A stretch of 64,000 nucleotides of DNA from Streptosporangium violaceochromogenes (GCF_014654615.1 NZ_BNBB01000001.1:62001-126000); one strand, 5' to 3'; positions 1 to 8,773 are shown, counted from the stretch's first letter. Notes: a model not told the origin generated them from the letters alone. A program made the numbers and translations.

Positions 1-915
1 CAGGTCGCGCCCGGCCAGGTGGAGCAGCTCCAGCGTCTCGTCGAAGGAGGCGGTGTCGGAGCCCTCCGGGTCGCAGATCGGGAAGAGCCGGGACAGGTCG
101 CCGGGAAGCGCGGCGGTCTTCAGCATGGCCTCGCGGGCGCGCATCCAGTTGCGGTTGCCCTTGACCGTGTTGATCTCACCGTTGTGGGCGACGTAGCGGT
201 AGGGGTGCGCCAGCGGCCACGAGGGGAAGGTGTTGGTGGAGAAACGCGAGTGGACCAGCGCGATCGCGGTCTCGTAGCGCTCGTCGGACAGGTCGGGGAA
301 GAACGGCTCGACCTGCGAGGGGGTGAGCATGCCCTTGTAGACGATCGTCCGGGCGCTCAGCGAGGGGAAGTAGACGTCCGCCTCGTGCTCGGCCCGCTTG
401 CGCAGGCAGAAGGCCAGGCGGTCCAGCTCCAGCCCGCTCTCACCGCCGGGGGAGGAGACGAAGAGCTGGCGGAAGAACGGCATCACCGCGCGGGCGCTCG
501 GCCCCGGGAGCGCCGGGTCGGTGGGGACGTCGCGCCAGCCCAGGACCGTCAGCCCCTCCTGTCCGGCGATCTCCTCGATCGTCCGCGTCGCCGCCTGGCG
601 GGCGGCGGGGTCGCGGGGCAGGAAGGCGGTGCCGACCGCGTAGGACCCCGGCGGGGGAAGGGTGATCCCGGCCTCCGCGCGCAGGAGGGCGTCGGGGATC
701 TGGGTGAGGATGCCGGCGCCGTCGCCGGTGTCCGGCTCACTCCCCTGGGCTCCCCGGTGGTCGAGGTTGCACAGTGCCGTCAGGGCCTTGACGACGATGT
801 CGTGGCCGCGGCGCCCGGCCACGTCGGCGACCATGGCGACGCCGCAGGCGTCGTGCTCGTGCGAAGGGTGGTACAACCCCTGGGGCTCGGGAAGACCAAG
901 GTGGGCAGCGGGCAT
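1..915 (-). CDS. gltB: Glutamate synthase large subunit, N-terminal part (runs off the window)
   Basis: The first 305 codons lie here; the rest is beyond base 1. The protein is the NADPH-dependent GOGAT alpha chain, which takes ammonia from glutamine and makes two glutamates in the cytoplasm. The N-terminus reads through a short propeptide to [11 protein letters not shown]. Cys24 would become the N-terminal nucleophile of the class II glutaminase domain after processing. Other family blocks visible are [21 protein letters not shown] and [11 protein letters not shown]. The ATG at 913-915 follows GGGAG at good spacing. It is transcribed away from the polyamine-synthase homologue. gltD would be expected downstream, outside the window. 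Confidence 0.95.
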   Translation of the reverse strand, partial: MPAAHLGLPEPQGLYHPSHEHDACGVAMVADVAGRRGHDIVVKALTALCNLDHRGAQGSEPDTGDGAGILTQIPDALLRAEAGITLPPPGSYAVGTAFLPRDPAARQAATRTIEEIAGQEGLTVLGWRDVPTDPALPGPSARAVMPFFRQLFVSSPGGESGLELDRLAFCLRKRAEHEADVYFPSLSARTIVYKGMLTPSQVEPFFPDLSDERYETAIALVHSRFSTNTFPSWPLAHPYRYVAHNGEINTVKGNRNWMRAREAMLKTAALPGDLSRLFPICDPEGSDTASFDETLELLHLAGRDL

Positions 916-1025
916 CGAATCACTCCCGTCGTCTTGCTTTGGTGGATCAAGCAAAGGGACGACGTTGGCCCTGCTGCGTGGTGGGTAGAGGCTACCGTAC
1001 CCTGCCGGAAACCTACCTATCCAGC

Positions 1026-1039
1026 CGGTATAAGTACCG
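1026..1039. promoter_or_regulatory. Short inverted repeat in the gltB upstream region
   Basis: CGGTA (1026-1030) and TACCG (1035-1039) flank TAAG in the AT-richest part of the 224-bp gap between gltB (minus) and the next gene (plus). It is a plausible operator for the gltB promoter. No regulator can be named from sequence alone. Confidence 0.3.
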
Positions 1040-1127
1040 TTTACTCTAGTTGTACCTCCTTGGTCAAACATTCCGGTGGGGAACGGTATTCCAGATCACG
1101 GCCCCGTCGCGGCCCCTGCCGCGGCCC

Positions 1128-1133
1128 TAAGGT
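1128..1133 (+). promoter_or_regulatory. Putative -10 box for leaderless transcription of the polyamine-synthase homologue
   Basis: TAAGGT lies exactly 6 nt before the ATG at 1140 and there is no Shine-Dalgarno sequence. This spacing predicts that transcription starts at or next to the start codon. The same layout recurs before the genes at 16869, 24446, 26528 and 46052. Confidence 0.5.
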
Positions 1134-1139
1134 TGCCCC

Positions 1140-2696
1140 ATGGAAGCGATTGCGGGACTTCTCGCGGCGGCGGGTATCGACGGCAGACGGCCCAGGGCGG
1201 TGCTGGCGGCACTGGGCGAGGGGCGCTGGTGGACGCTGGCCGATCTGGTCCGGGAGACCGCGACCTCCCGGCGGACCGTCGAGGCCCTGCTGCGCGAGGT
1301 CGACCTGGAGCGCTCCGGCGACCGCTTCCGGCTCCGCCGCCCGCTGCCCGGCCTCACGACGCGCGCCGCGGGCCCCGCCGACCCGGTGGGGCACCTGCTG
1401 GCCGCGCACGCCCCGCTGATCGCGCGGATGGACACGCTGATCGCCAAGGCGCCCCGGGGCCGCCACGCGCTGGACCACGTGGCCGCCACGGCCGACACCG
1501 TGGTCCGGAGGGCGCTGCTGCTGGACGCCCGGTTCTGGCTGGACGGCGCCCGGCTGCTGTGCGTCGGCGACCACGACCTCACCTCGCTGGCGGCCACGGC
1601 GCTGCACCCGGGCCTTTCGGCCACGGTGGTGGACGTCGACGAGCGCATTCTCGGCTACATCGCCGAGCAGGCCGACCGGCTCGGCCTGCCGGTCCGCACC
1701 CGCTGGGCCGACCTGCGCCTGGGCCTGCCGCCGTCGGCGCGCGCGTGGGCCGACCTGGCGATCACCGACCCGCCCTACACCCCCGAGGGCGTCGGGCTGT
1801 TCGTCGCCCGCGCCGCCGAGGGGCTGCGCGACCGCGAGCAGGGCCGGATCCTCCTGGCCTACGGCGCCAGCGAGCGCACCCCCGCCCTGGCGCTGAAGGT
1901 GCAGAACTCCCTGGCCCGGCTCAACCTCGTCAGCGAGGCCGTCTACCCCGACTTCAACCGCTATCTGGGCGCGGAGGCCATCGGCTCGGCCGCCGACCTC
2001 TACATCCTGCGCCCCACCACCAAGACCTGGCCGGCCGCCGCCGCCCGCGCCGAGGAGGCCGGCACCGCCATCTACACCCGGGGCCCCCAGGCCGTCGAGT
2101 CCGCCGCCGCGCCCGCCCCGGCGCCCGCCGTCGACGGGGCGCCCCAGGTGCTGGTGGGCTCCTGGCCCACCGGCCTGCTGCCCGGGGTGCCCAGAACCCG
2201 CCTTGTGACCTGGCTCGCCAAACCCCGCGCCGACGCCCCCGAACGCGTGGCGATCGCCGTGCCGGCCGGTCTTGAGTCCTCCCTGCCCCGCCTGCTGCTG
2301 GCCACCCGCGCCCACCACGTCGAGGTCACACTGGCCGAGCCCGCCGAGGACCTCCCCCGCGAGGTCCTCTCGCCCGCCTCCCCGGTCTACGAGCTGACCA
2401 CCCGCGGCCGGACGGTGCGCGCCGTACGGCTGCCGCCCCCCGCGACGGACGAGGGCCGCGTCCTGCGCCGGATCCTGGACAACGCCCACGGCAAGGTCGC
2501 CAACACCTGGCGCGAGGCGCTCCTCGCCGTCCGGGCGGACCTGACGAAGAGGCAGGCCAGGGCCGTCGTGGCCGACGTCGCCCCCTGGGCCTGTGACGTC
2601 ACCGTTCTTGAGCTGCCCGCCCACCGTCTCCGGGAGCTCCCCGGCGCGGTGGCGCGCTCCCTCAGCGCACCAGCCGACGCTGGATCACCAGGCTGA
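1140..2696 (+). CDS. Bis-aminopropyl spermidine synthase family protein (BpsA-like) with C-terminal extension
   Basis: 518 residues. Residues about 20-65 form a winged-helix-like N-domain. They are followed by a Rossmann aminopropyltransferase core with GDHD (143-146) and DPPY (210-213). These match the GDDD and DPPYT motifs of the archaeal/thermophile branched-polyamine synthase BpsA, which adds aminopropyl groups from decarboxylated SAM to N4 of spermidine. One middle Asp of GDDD is His here. BpsA is usually about 350 residues. About 170 C-terminal residues are extra and unrecognised. An alternative is a methyltransferase that kept this fold. The 3' end overlaps the convergent gene by 35 bp. 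Confidence 0.75.
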   Translation: MEAIAGLLAAAGIDGRRPRAVLAALGEGRWWTLADLVRETATSRRTVEALLREVDLERSGDRFRLRRPLPGLTTRAAGPADPVGHLLAAHAPLIARMDTLIAKAPRGRHALDHVAATADTVVRRALLLDARFWLDGARLLCVGDHDLTSLAATALHPGLSATVVDVDERILGYIAEQADRLGLPVRTRWADLRLGLPPSARAWADLAITDPPYTPEGVGLFVARAAEGLRDREQGRILLAYGASERTPALALKVQNSLARLNLVSEAVYPDFNRYLGAEAIGSAADLYILRPTTKTWPAAAARAEEAGTAIYTRGPQAVESAAAPAPAPAVDGAPQVLVGSWPTGLLPGVPRTRLVTWLAKPRADAPERVAIAVPAGLESSLPRLLLATRAHHVEVTLAEPAEDLPREVLSPASPVYELTTRGRTVRAVRLPPPATDEGRVLRRILDNAHGKVANTWREALLAVRADLTKRQARAVVADVAPWACDVTVLELPAHRLRELPGAVARSLSAPADAGSPG

Positions 2697-3282
2697 GGCC
2701 GTCCACCGCGAGCTGCGGGTAGGTGAGGTCCACCCGGTCGCGGCCGCCCACCGGGCCGACCCAGCTCACGGTGACGTAGTGGCCCAGCGCGCGGGCCTGC
2801 GCCCAGCTGCGGGAGCCGTCGAAGGCGTCGGGGGTGCCGGGCGCCGGCCGCACGAACCCGCCGTCGCCGAACGCGGTCACGAGCCGGTCGGCGGAGGCGG
2901 CGTCGGCCAGGTTGAAGATGACGAACTGCCCGTGGACCCGGCCGTCGCCGGTCGCGTAGCGGGCCCGCAGCGCCTGGGTGCAGCCCGCGGCCGCCGCCTC
3001 GGCGCCTCCCCACAGCGCAGGGGCGCAGTCGGTGAGGCTCTCGGTCTCCTGCCGCGCGAGCTCGGCGGCGCCCGCGGTCACCGAGCCTGTGGGGAAGATC
3101 TCCGCGACGGTCAGCGGATCGGGGTCGGCGGCGCGGGTGGCGATCGGCGCGTAGTGGGCCGTTCCGGTCTCGCGGTGGAGGACGGCCGGGCGCGGAACGC
3201 TCCCGTCACCCCGCGCCCACAGGAACGCCGCCACCCCGGCGACGGCGACCAGCACGGCGGCGACGGCGATCCACAGGCGCAT
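2662..3282 (-). CDS. Membrane-anchored protein, paralogue of the upstream gene
   Basis: 206 residues with one N-terminal transmembrane segment (2-21) and the rest probably outside the cell. I do not recognise the family. It aligns with its neighbour (3326-4135) over Y.PIA.R.ADP.PLT..E.F, a Cys pair (DCA...AGCTQA), and FNL.D.ASAD.LV, so the two arose by duplication. The conserved Cys pair suggests a disulphide. The start MRLW was chosen because an upstream start would run into the preceding gene. The distance of 43 bp suggests cotranscription. Confidence 0.65.
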   Translation of the reverse strand: MRLWIAVAAVLVAVAGVAAFLWARGDGSVPRPAVLHRETGTAHYAPIATRAADPDPLTVAEIFPTGSVTAGAAELARQETESLTDCAPALWGGAEAAAAGCTQALRARYATGDGRVHGQFVIFNLADAASADRLVTAFGDGGFVRPAPGTPDAFDGSRSWAQARALGHYVTVSWVGPVGGRDRVDLTYPQLAVDGLSLVIQRRLVR

Positions 3283-3325
3283 GACCGATGAGCCTACTGG
3301 TCTCAAGGGGATGTCCGCGCGGAGG

Positions 3326-4135
3326 TCAGGACGGCGGGGCGGCTCCGGGGGCGACCGCGACGACACGGCGGAAAACGGCCTTCTCCGCTCCGCGGACCGC
3401 CAGTGACAGGGAGACGAAGTCGTCCTTGGCCCCGGGCTCGGCGCCGTCGGCGCGGCCGATCCACACCAGGCCGGCGTAGTGGCCCATGGCGTGCCCGCTG
3501 GCCTCGGTGTGCCCTCCGGCGGGGAAGACCGCCCGGCCCTCCCCCAGGGGCACGACCCAGCCGCCCCGGTATTCGGCGCCCAGCGACCGCACCAGCGCGT
3601 CGGCGGAGGCGGTGTCGCGCAGGTTGAACAGGGTGTACTGGGCGACGTAGCGGCCGTCGGCGCTGAGATAGGAGCCGCGGGCGGCCTGGGTGCATCCGGC
3701 CTGGGCGAGCCGGGCCGCCAGTTCCCCCCAGGCCGCCGCCGAGCAGTCGGCGTCCAGCCTGGTGCCGGACAGTCTCAGGGTGAGCCTGCCCTCCTTGACG
3801 GTCCTGGCGGCGAAGACGTCCTTCAGCGTCAGCGGCGCGGGGTCGGCGCCGCTGCGCGCGATGGGCGCGAACAGCCTCGGTGAGGCCCAGCCCCGGTAGG
3901 AGTCGGGCCTGGGCTGGGTGGAGACGGCCGCGGCGGTGGCCCGCTTGGGAGCGAAGTCGTTGCCGACTGCGGTGACGGCGAGAACGAAGGCGGCCACGGC
4001 GATCACCACACCGGCCACGGAGCCGACGACCACCAGCAGCCGCCGCTGGAACGGGGCGAGCCCGGGCTCTCGCGACCGGGGGGCGGAGGGGGGTGCGGCC
4101 GGCGTACGGCGGCGCCTGCGGGGCGGGGGGGTCAT
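3326..4135 (-). CDS. Membrane-anchored protein with Arg/Pro-rich cytoplasmic tail
   Basis: 269 residues: a basic proline-rich tail (1-32), a transmembrane helix (about 33-56), then an extracytoplasmic domain homologous to that of the 2662-3282 product, including two conserved cysteines. Function unknown. The ATG at 4133-4135 overlaps the stop of the VIT-family gene (ATGA), which fixes the start and indicates translational coupling. A longer frame upstream was rejected because it would overlap that gene by about 90 bp. Confidence 0.7.
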   Translation of the reverse strand: MTPPPRRRRRTPAAPPSAPRSREPGLAPFQRRLLVVVGSVAGVVIAVAAFVLAVTAVGNDFAPKRATAAAVSTQPRPDSYRGWASPRLFAPIARSGADPAPLTLKDVFAARTVKEGRLTLRLSGTRLDADCSAAAWGELAARLAQAGCTQAARGSYLSADGRYVAQYTLFNLRDTASADALVRSLGAEYRGGWVVPLGEGRAVFPAGGHTEASGHAMGHYAGLVWIGRADGAEPGAKDDFVSLSLAVRGAEKAVFRRVVAVAPGAAPPS

Positions 4136-4848
4136 ACATTGCCTCCCAGGAGGTTTCCCAGCCCGAAGGTCAGGCCGGCCGCGACGGCGCCGACGGTGAG
4201 CTGACGCAGCCCGCTGTACCACCAGCTGCGCGCGGTGACGCGGGAGACCAGGGCCCCGGCCCCGAACAGCGCCAGGCAGGACAGCACCGCCGAGCTCAGC
4301 AGGCCGGTGGCCCCCAGGAGGTACGGCAGAAGCGGCAGGAGCGCGCCCAGCGCGAAGGACAGGAACGACGAGACGGCGGCGGTCCTGGGCGAGGGCAGGT
4401 CGTCGGGGGTGACGCCCAGTTCGGCGCGGGCGTGCACCTCCAGCGCCTTGTCGGGGTCGCGGGAGATCTGCCGGGCCACCTCGGCCGCCACCTCGGCCTC
4501 GACGCCGCGTGATTCGTACAGCCGGGCCAGCTCCTCCTGCTCGGCCTCGGGGTGGCGTTCGAGTTCGCGCCGCTCGACGGCGATCTCGGCCAGGGCGAGC
4601 TCCCGCTGGCTGGCCACCGAGACGTACTCACCCCCGGCCATGGAGAAGGCCCCCGCCGCGAGCCCGGCCATCCCGGCCAGCACGATGACCCCGGTGCCGG
4701 CGGTTCCGCCGGCGACCCCGGCGATCAGGGCGAAGTTGGAGACCAGCCCGTCCATCGCCCCGAACACCGAAGGACGCAGCCACCCGCCGTTGACGTCGCG
4801 GTGGGCGTGGTGGACCTCGGCGCGCGCGCCGCTTCCGCCCTCGCTCAC
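4132..4848 (-). CDS. VIT1/CCC1-family iron/manganese transporter
   Basis: 238 residues. The first helix carries the family block DGLVSNFALIAGVAGG. It is followed by AGAFSMAGGEYVSVASQREL, then a Glu-rich cytoplasmic domain (about 80-150) that binds metal in plant VIT1, then three hydrophobic helices. The family moves Fe(II) or Mn(II) out of the cytosol. The GTG start overlaps the stop of lgt (GTGA) and is preceded by AAGGA, so the start is well supported. The link to lgt looks positional rather than functional. Confidence 0.85.
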   Translation of the reverse strand: MSEGGSGARAEVHHAHRDVNGGWLRPSVFGAMDGLVSNFALIAGVAGGTAGTGVIVLAGMAGLAAGAFSMAGGEYVSVASQRELALAEIAVERRELERHPEAEQEELARLYESRGVEAEVAAEVARQISRDPDKALEVHARAELGVTPDDLPSPRTAAVSSFLSFALGALLPLLPYLLGATGLLSSAVLSCLALFGAGALVSRVTARSWWYSGLRQLTVGAVAAGLTFGLGNLLGGNV

Positions 4849-5900
4849 CTCTTTTCCTTCTCCCGCTCGGACGCGGCTTTCCGCGTGTCCTCCCCCCGGG
4901 AGGCGTCGTGGCCGCGCGCCGTCACGTCGTGCTCGGCCGCGTCGGCCTGGTCGGGAAGGTGCGCCGGGTCGGCGGGGCTCTCCTCGGCCTCCCCGTCGCC
5001 GCTGTCCCCGGTGCCCTCGGTGCCCTCGCCGGCGGCGGCCCCGGCGGGCGTGCCGTCGCCGCCGGTGGCGCCGCCGGGGGCCAGGCCCAGCGACTCCTCG
5101 CCGGTCTTGCGCCCGGCGTACCAGAAGTAGACCAGCGCCGCGAGGAACAGCACGATCGAGGTCCACTGGTTGAGCCGCATGCCGAGGATGTGGTGCGCGG
5201 CGTCCACCCGCATGCCCTCGATCCAGAACCGGCCCACGGTGTAGCCCGCGACGTAGAGGGCGAACACCCGACCGTGACGGAGCGCGAACCTGCGCCCGGC
5301 CCAGACGAGGACGAAGGCCAGACCCAGGTCCCAGATCGATTCGTACAGGAAGGTGGGATGGTAGGTGTCCTGGCCCGGAACCGTGCCCGGCCGGCCGGGG
5401 TCGATCTCCAGCCCCCACGGCAGGTCGGTGGGACCGCCGAACAGCTCCTGGTTGAAGTAGTTGCCCCAGCGGCCGATGGCCTGGGCCAGCGCGATGCCGG
5501 GGGCCACGGTGTCGGCCACCGCGGACAGGGAGATGCCCCGCCCCCGGCAGCCGAACCACACCCCCAGGGCACCGAGGGCGACGGCCCCCCAGATGCCCAG
5601 GCCCCCGTTCCAGATGTACAGCGCCTCGATGGGCCTGTTGGGGGCGTCCGGCCCGAAATAGAGCTGCCAGTCGGTCATGACGTGGTAGAGGCGCCCGCCG
5701 ACCAGCCCGAACGGCACGGCCCAGACGGCGAGGTCCACGATCGTGCCGGGCGCGCCGCCGCGGGCGCGCCAGCGGCGCTCACCGATGATGACGGCCGCGA
5801 CGACGCCGAGCACGATGCACAGTGCGTAGGCCCGCAGGGGGACCACATCGAAGAGGTACCACACCCCCTGGGAGGGGCTGGGAATCGAGGCGAGGGGCAT
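4845..5900 (-). CDS. lgt: Prolipoprotein diacylglyceryl transferase
   Basis: 351 residues. The polytopic membrane enzyme moves diacylglycerol from phosphatidylglycerol to the lipobox cysteine, the first step of lipoprotein maturation. The Lgt signature GRWGNYFNQELFG and the HPTFLYES block are present, with about seven transmembrane segments over residues 1-260. The last about 85 residues form an acidic, Gly/Glu/Asp-rich tail common in actinobacterial Lgt and probably disordered. lspA, which acts next in the pathway, lies at 49.8 kb. The 3' end is coupled to the VIT-family gene. Confidence 0.95.
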   Translation of the reverse strand: MPLASIPSPSQGVWYLFDVVPLRAYALCIVLGVVAAVIIGERRWRARGGAPGTIVDLAVWAVPFGLVGGRLYHVMTDWQLYFGPDAPNRPIEALYIWNGGLGIWGAVALGALGVWFGCRGRGISLSAVADTVAPGIALAQAIGRWGNYFNQELFGGPTDLPWGLEIDPGRPGTVPGQDTYHPTFLYESIWDLGLAFVLVWAGRRFALRHGRVFALYVAGYTVGRFWIEGMRVDAAHHILGMRLNQWTSIVLFLAALVYFWYAGRKTGEESLGLAPGGATGGDGTPAGAAAGEGTEGTGDSGDGEAEESPADPAHLPDQADAAEHDVTARGHDASRGEDTRKAASEREKEKR

Positions 5901-5960
5901 GTCTGGTGACGTTACCTTGTCCGTGGGCTGTTTGTCCGTGGGCTGCCTGAGGGCCGCGGG

Positions 5961-6722
5961 CTACTTGGCGGCGTCGAGAACGGCCTTGCGAAGGTCGGCG
6001 GGCTTGAAGGCCACGTCGTTGCCGAGCTCGGTGCCGTTGATCCTCAGGGTCGGAGTGCCGTTCAGCTTGGCCTCCTGAAGGACCTTGGCACTGTAGGAGA
6101 TCTGCTGGGCGGCCTTCTGCTGGCCGGTCACGCAGGTGGCGAAGCCGGGATCGGTGACCCCCGCCTCCTTGCCCCAGGTCACCATGTCGGAGGTCTTGAA
6201 GCCCTCGACGTCCTCACGGGGCTGCTCCTTGAACAGCCTGTCGTGGAACGCGATCCACGGGGCGCCCCCGGGGACGCAGCGGGCCGCCGCCCCCGCGCGG
6301 ACGGAGTTGCCGCGGGTGACGCCGGCGTTCAGCTCCTGGGAGAAGATCGTGATCGTGTGGTAGACCACCTTGACCTTGCCCTCGGCGGCCAGGTTCTTGA
6401 TGGTGGCTCCGCTGGTCTGCTCAAGCGCCTGGCAGGCGGGGCACTGGAAGTCCTCGTAGACGTCCAGCACCGGCTTCTCGACGCCCGCCATCGCCATCAC
6501 CACGGAGCCGTCGGGGGCCACGGTGACGGGTGCGAGCGCCTGGGCCTGCTCCGGCTCGCTGCCGCGGGCGGCGTACCACCAGCCCGCCCCGACGGCGCCG
6601 AGCGCGACGACCGCCACGGTCGTGATCGTCGCGATGCGCTTGAGCCGCTCCTTCCGCCGCTCCTCCTCGCGCTTCGCCTTGATCCGATCACGCGCCGACT
6701 GGTCCCGCGCGGCCTTGCCCAT
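5961..6722 (-). CDS. DsbA-like membrane-anchored thioredoxin-fold protein
   Basis: 253 residues. A highly charged cytoplasmic start (1-28) precedes one transmembrane helix (about 29-48) and an exported thioredoxin-like domain. VYEDFQCPACQALE holds the CPAC active site. A cis-Pro loop (NGTPTLRING) and an inserted helical region with two further Cys are typical of DsbA/DSBA-family proteins. It probably makes or reshuffles disulphides outside the membrane. The start overlaps the stop of the MauE-like gene by 1 bp (TGATG) and has AAGGAG 8 nt upstream, so the two form one operon. Confidence 0.88.
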   Translation of the reverse strand: MGKAARDQSARDRIKAKREEERRKERLKRIATITTVAVVALGAVGAGWWYAARGSEPEQAQALAPVTVAPDGSVVMAMAGVEKPVLDVYEDFQCPACQALEQTSGATIKNLAAEGKVKVVYHTITIFSQELNAGVTRGNSVRAGAAARCVPGGAPWIAFHDRLFKEQPREDVEGFKTSDMVTWGKEAGVTDPGFATCVTGQQKAAQQISYSAKVLQEAKLNGTPTLRINGTELGNDVAFKPADLRKAVLDAAK

Positions 6723-7303
6723 CAGTACTTCTCCTTTTCTTCCTGGAGTTCCTCGTCGTCGCCTCCGGCCTCGTCGCGGCGCCGCCGCTCGGGGGCGAGT
6801 CCGAGCGCGGAGTCCAGCGCGAACCTTCCCGGGGTGAACAGGACGACGACCACGCCGAGCGCGAAGAGCCCGAAGTCACGGAGGATGTCGACGAGGTAGG
6901 AGGGCTCCTCCCCGGGGTCGAGCTGACCGCCGCCGCCGAAGCAGCCGCAGTCGATCCGGAGCCCGCGTGCCCACGCCGAGGCGATGCCGACGACGAACGC
7001 CAGCATGAGCAGCGCGGCGACGCCCCCGGCGACGCGGGTGAGCAGCCCGACGAACAGCAACACCCCTGTGACGATCTCCACGACGGGCAGGCCGTAGCCG
7101 ACCACCGTGGCGAGCGTGTCTGGAAGCAGTTTGTATGCCTTGACCGACTGAACGGAGAGCACGGGAGTGCCGATCTTGCCCCAGCCTGCGACAATCAGCA
7201 CACTCGCCAGCACCAGCCGCGAGACGGTCGTCACCCAGGGTAGCGCCGAATTCGGCATGTGTGACCGCGGGGGGGTCTGCTTGTCAGAAGTCACGAGCAT
7301 CAT
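6722..7303 (-). CDS. MauE/DoxX-family redox membrane protein
   Basis: 193 residues with four predicted transmembrane helices and the motif DCGCFGGGG between helices 3 and 4, typical of MauE/DoxX-type partners of thiol oxidoreductases. It is the first gene of a two-gene unit with the DsbA-like protein and probably recycles that protein's thiols. Start: the first of two adjacent ATGs, 4 nt after GGGAG. The tail after residue 165 is charged and probably disordered. Confidence 0.82.
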   Translation of the reverse strand: MMLVTSDKQTPPRSHMPNSALPWVTTVSRLVLASVLIVAGWGKIGTPVLSVQSVKAYKLLPDTLATVVGYGLPVVEIVTGVLLFVGLLTRVAGGVAALLMLAFVVGIASAWARGLRIDCGCFGGGGQLDPGEEPSYLVDILRDFGLFALGVVVVLFTPGRFALDSALGLAPERRRRDEAGGDDEELQEEKEKY

Positions 7304-7904
7304 GGTCTCCCATTTCCGGCCCTTCGTGATGGCCGGTCTCACCGGACAGACGCGTTCCCTGGAGGAACCCCATCACGTACTGAATAAGCGTCAAATAAGT
7401 CGATGGCGGAGCGTGACCGCCGGGATCGCTCTCTCAGAACTCACTCGGGGCGGGCCTGCCCGGTGGGCGGGAGGTCCGCAGGGACACGGCGGGTCGGGGG
7501 GCGCCGTCCGCGCGGTGCGCGGGCGGACCCCCTCCGGAGGCGGACCGCCCGCCGGGTCGAGGCCGGGCCGTACGGCCACCGCGTCGACCTCTCCGTCAAC
7601 GGCATAGGCCCTTTATATGAAGGTCTGAGGTGTTTTTACCCATTTGTCCATGCCCTCCTACCTGGGAATCGGCAGGCCGCCCCCCGTGAACTGGCAAATC
7701 GTAACCGAAGCACGCTCCGCACGGTGTTTCCCGGCGGACGGGGGACGTCGCGCCGGGCGAGCAGACGCCCACCTCCACCGGAAGGCCCCAGAAGACCCAA
7801 GAGAGCCCGAGAAAACCCAGGAAGGCCCCAGAAAGCAGTGAAAAGCCGGGGAGGGCCGCAGGGAACACGGGGAACACGACAAACAGAGACGAAACGGAGA
7901 AAAC
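7304..7904. other. Long intergenic region between the MauE-like gene and the trp terminator
   Basis: About 600 bp with no convincing gene. It holds the 5' leader of the MauE-like operon, a GC-rich stretch with several possible hairpins (about 7480-7570), and an AT-richer patch (7610-7650). On the minus strand a 12-codon frame (7613-7651, MDKWVKTPQTFI) begins 3 nt after AGGAGG and could be a leader peptide. I see no known riboswitch pattern. The part next to trpA is a purine-rich phased repeat. Confidence 0.4.
7786..7835. repeat. Five degenerate 10-bp units (CCC + purine run)
   Basis: Successive decamers CCCCAGAAGA, CCCAAGAGAG, CCCGAGAAAA, CCCAGGAAGG and CCCCAGAAAG follow one another without gaps. 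Two weaker units come after. The 10-bp period is close to one helical turn. On the minus strand this is pyrimidine-rich RNA just past the trpA terminator. Confidence 0.5.
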
Positions 7905-7938
7905 GAACGCGGCCGCCCCCGAGAGGGCGGCCGCGTTC
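7905..7938 (-). terminator. Intrinsic terminator of the trp operon
   Basis: Perfect 14-bp stem (7905-7918 with 7925-7938) around a 6-nt loop. On the minus strand the stem is followed directly by GTTTTCTCCGTTT. It lies 41 bp past the trpA stop. Confidence 0.85.
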
Positions 7939-7950
7939 ACACGGGCCGGG

Positions 7951-7988
7951 ACGGTGAGGTCAGGCGCGGACGGTGAGGTCAGGCGCGG
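7951..7988. repeat. 19-bp tandem duplication across the trpA stop codon
   Basis: ACGGTGAGGTCAGGCGCGG occurs at 7951-7969 and again at 7970-7988. The second copy holds the trpA stop (7979-7981). The first is an exact duplicate of the last codons and stop, now untranslated. Confidence 0.85.
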
Positions 7989-8773
7989 ACGCCCACCGCC
8001 AGTTCGGCGGCCAGCTCGCGGACCGCGGCCAGGCCGGAGGTCTCGTCGGGGGCGTCCAGAAGGCGGCGGATGAACGCCGAGCCCACGATGACGCCGTCGG
8101 CGTAGCGCGCCACCTCGGCGGCCTGCCGGCCGGTGCCGACGCCCAGCCCGACGCAGACGGGCAGCCCGGTGTGGGGGCGCGTCCGCTCGACCAGCCCCCG
8201 GGCGGCCTCACCGACCGTCTCGCGGGCGCCGGTGACACCCATCAGGGAGGCCGCGTAGACGAACCCGGTACAGCACGCGGCGACGGCCTTGATGCGCGCC
8301 TCGGTCGAGCTGGGCGCGACCAGGAAGGTCGTGTCGATCCCGGCGGCGGCGCTGGCCTCGCACCAGGGGCCGGCCTCCTCCGGAGTCAGGTCGGGGGTGA
8401 TGGTTCCCACCCCGCCGGCGTTGGCCAGGTCGCGGGCGAACCGGTCGGCGCCGTAGCGGTCGACCGGGTTCCAGTAGGTCATGACCAGCGTGGCGGCGCC
8501 CGTCCCGGCGACCCCCTCGACCGTGCGCATCACGTCGGCGATGCGGGTGCCGCCGGTCAGCGACCGGTGCACGGCGTCCTGGATCGTCGGGCCGTCCATG
8601 AGCGGATCGGAGTACGGCAGCCCGATCTCGATCACATCGCAGCCGGCCTCCACCATCGCCGCGGCGGCGGCGACCGCGCCTTCCTTCGTGGGGAAGCCCG
8701 CGGGGAGGTATCCGATGAGGGCGGCGCGATCGTCCGCCTTCGCCTTGGCGAACACCGTCTGAAGAGTCGTCAT
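7979..8773 (-). CDS. trpA: Tryptophan synthase alpha chain
   Basis: 264 residues. It cleaves indole-3-glycerol phosphate to indole, which passes to TrpB. The catalytic Glu and Asp are in VIEIGLPYSDPLMDGP. The YWNP block, VAPSS and the phosphate-binding VGLGVGTGRQAAEV/VIVGSAF regions are all present. Last gene of trpC-trpB-trpA, 68 bp after trpB, with GGAAC before the ATG. The operon ends at the strong terminator at 7905-7938. Confidence 0.96.
   Translation of the reverse strand: MTTLQTVFAKAKADDRAALIGYLPAGFPTKEGAVAAAAAMVEAGCDVIEIGLPYSDPLMDGPTIQDAVHRSLTGGTRIADVMRTVEGVAGTGAATLVMTYWNPVDRYGADRFARDLANAGGVGTITPDLTPEEAGPWCEASAAAGIDTTFLVAPSSTEARIKAVAACCTGFVYAASLMGVTGARETVGEAARGLVERTRPHTGLPVCVGLGVGTGRQAAEVARYADGVIVGSAFIRRLLDAPDETSGLAAVRELAAELAVGVRA

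Noticed and set aside
19..1419. Long plus-strand frame at the left edge
   Set aside because: It is antisense to gltB and then runs out of frame into the polyamine-synthase gene; no motif supports it.
7596..7940. 114-codon hydrophobic minus-strand frame after trpA
   Set aside because: It starts inside the terminator hairpin, its Leu/Phe/Ser content follows from the pyrimidine-rich repeat, and there is no ribosome site.
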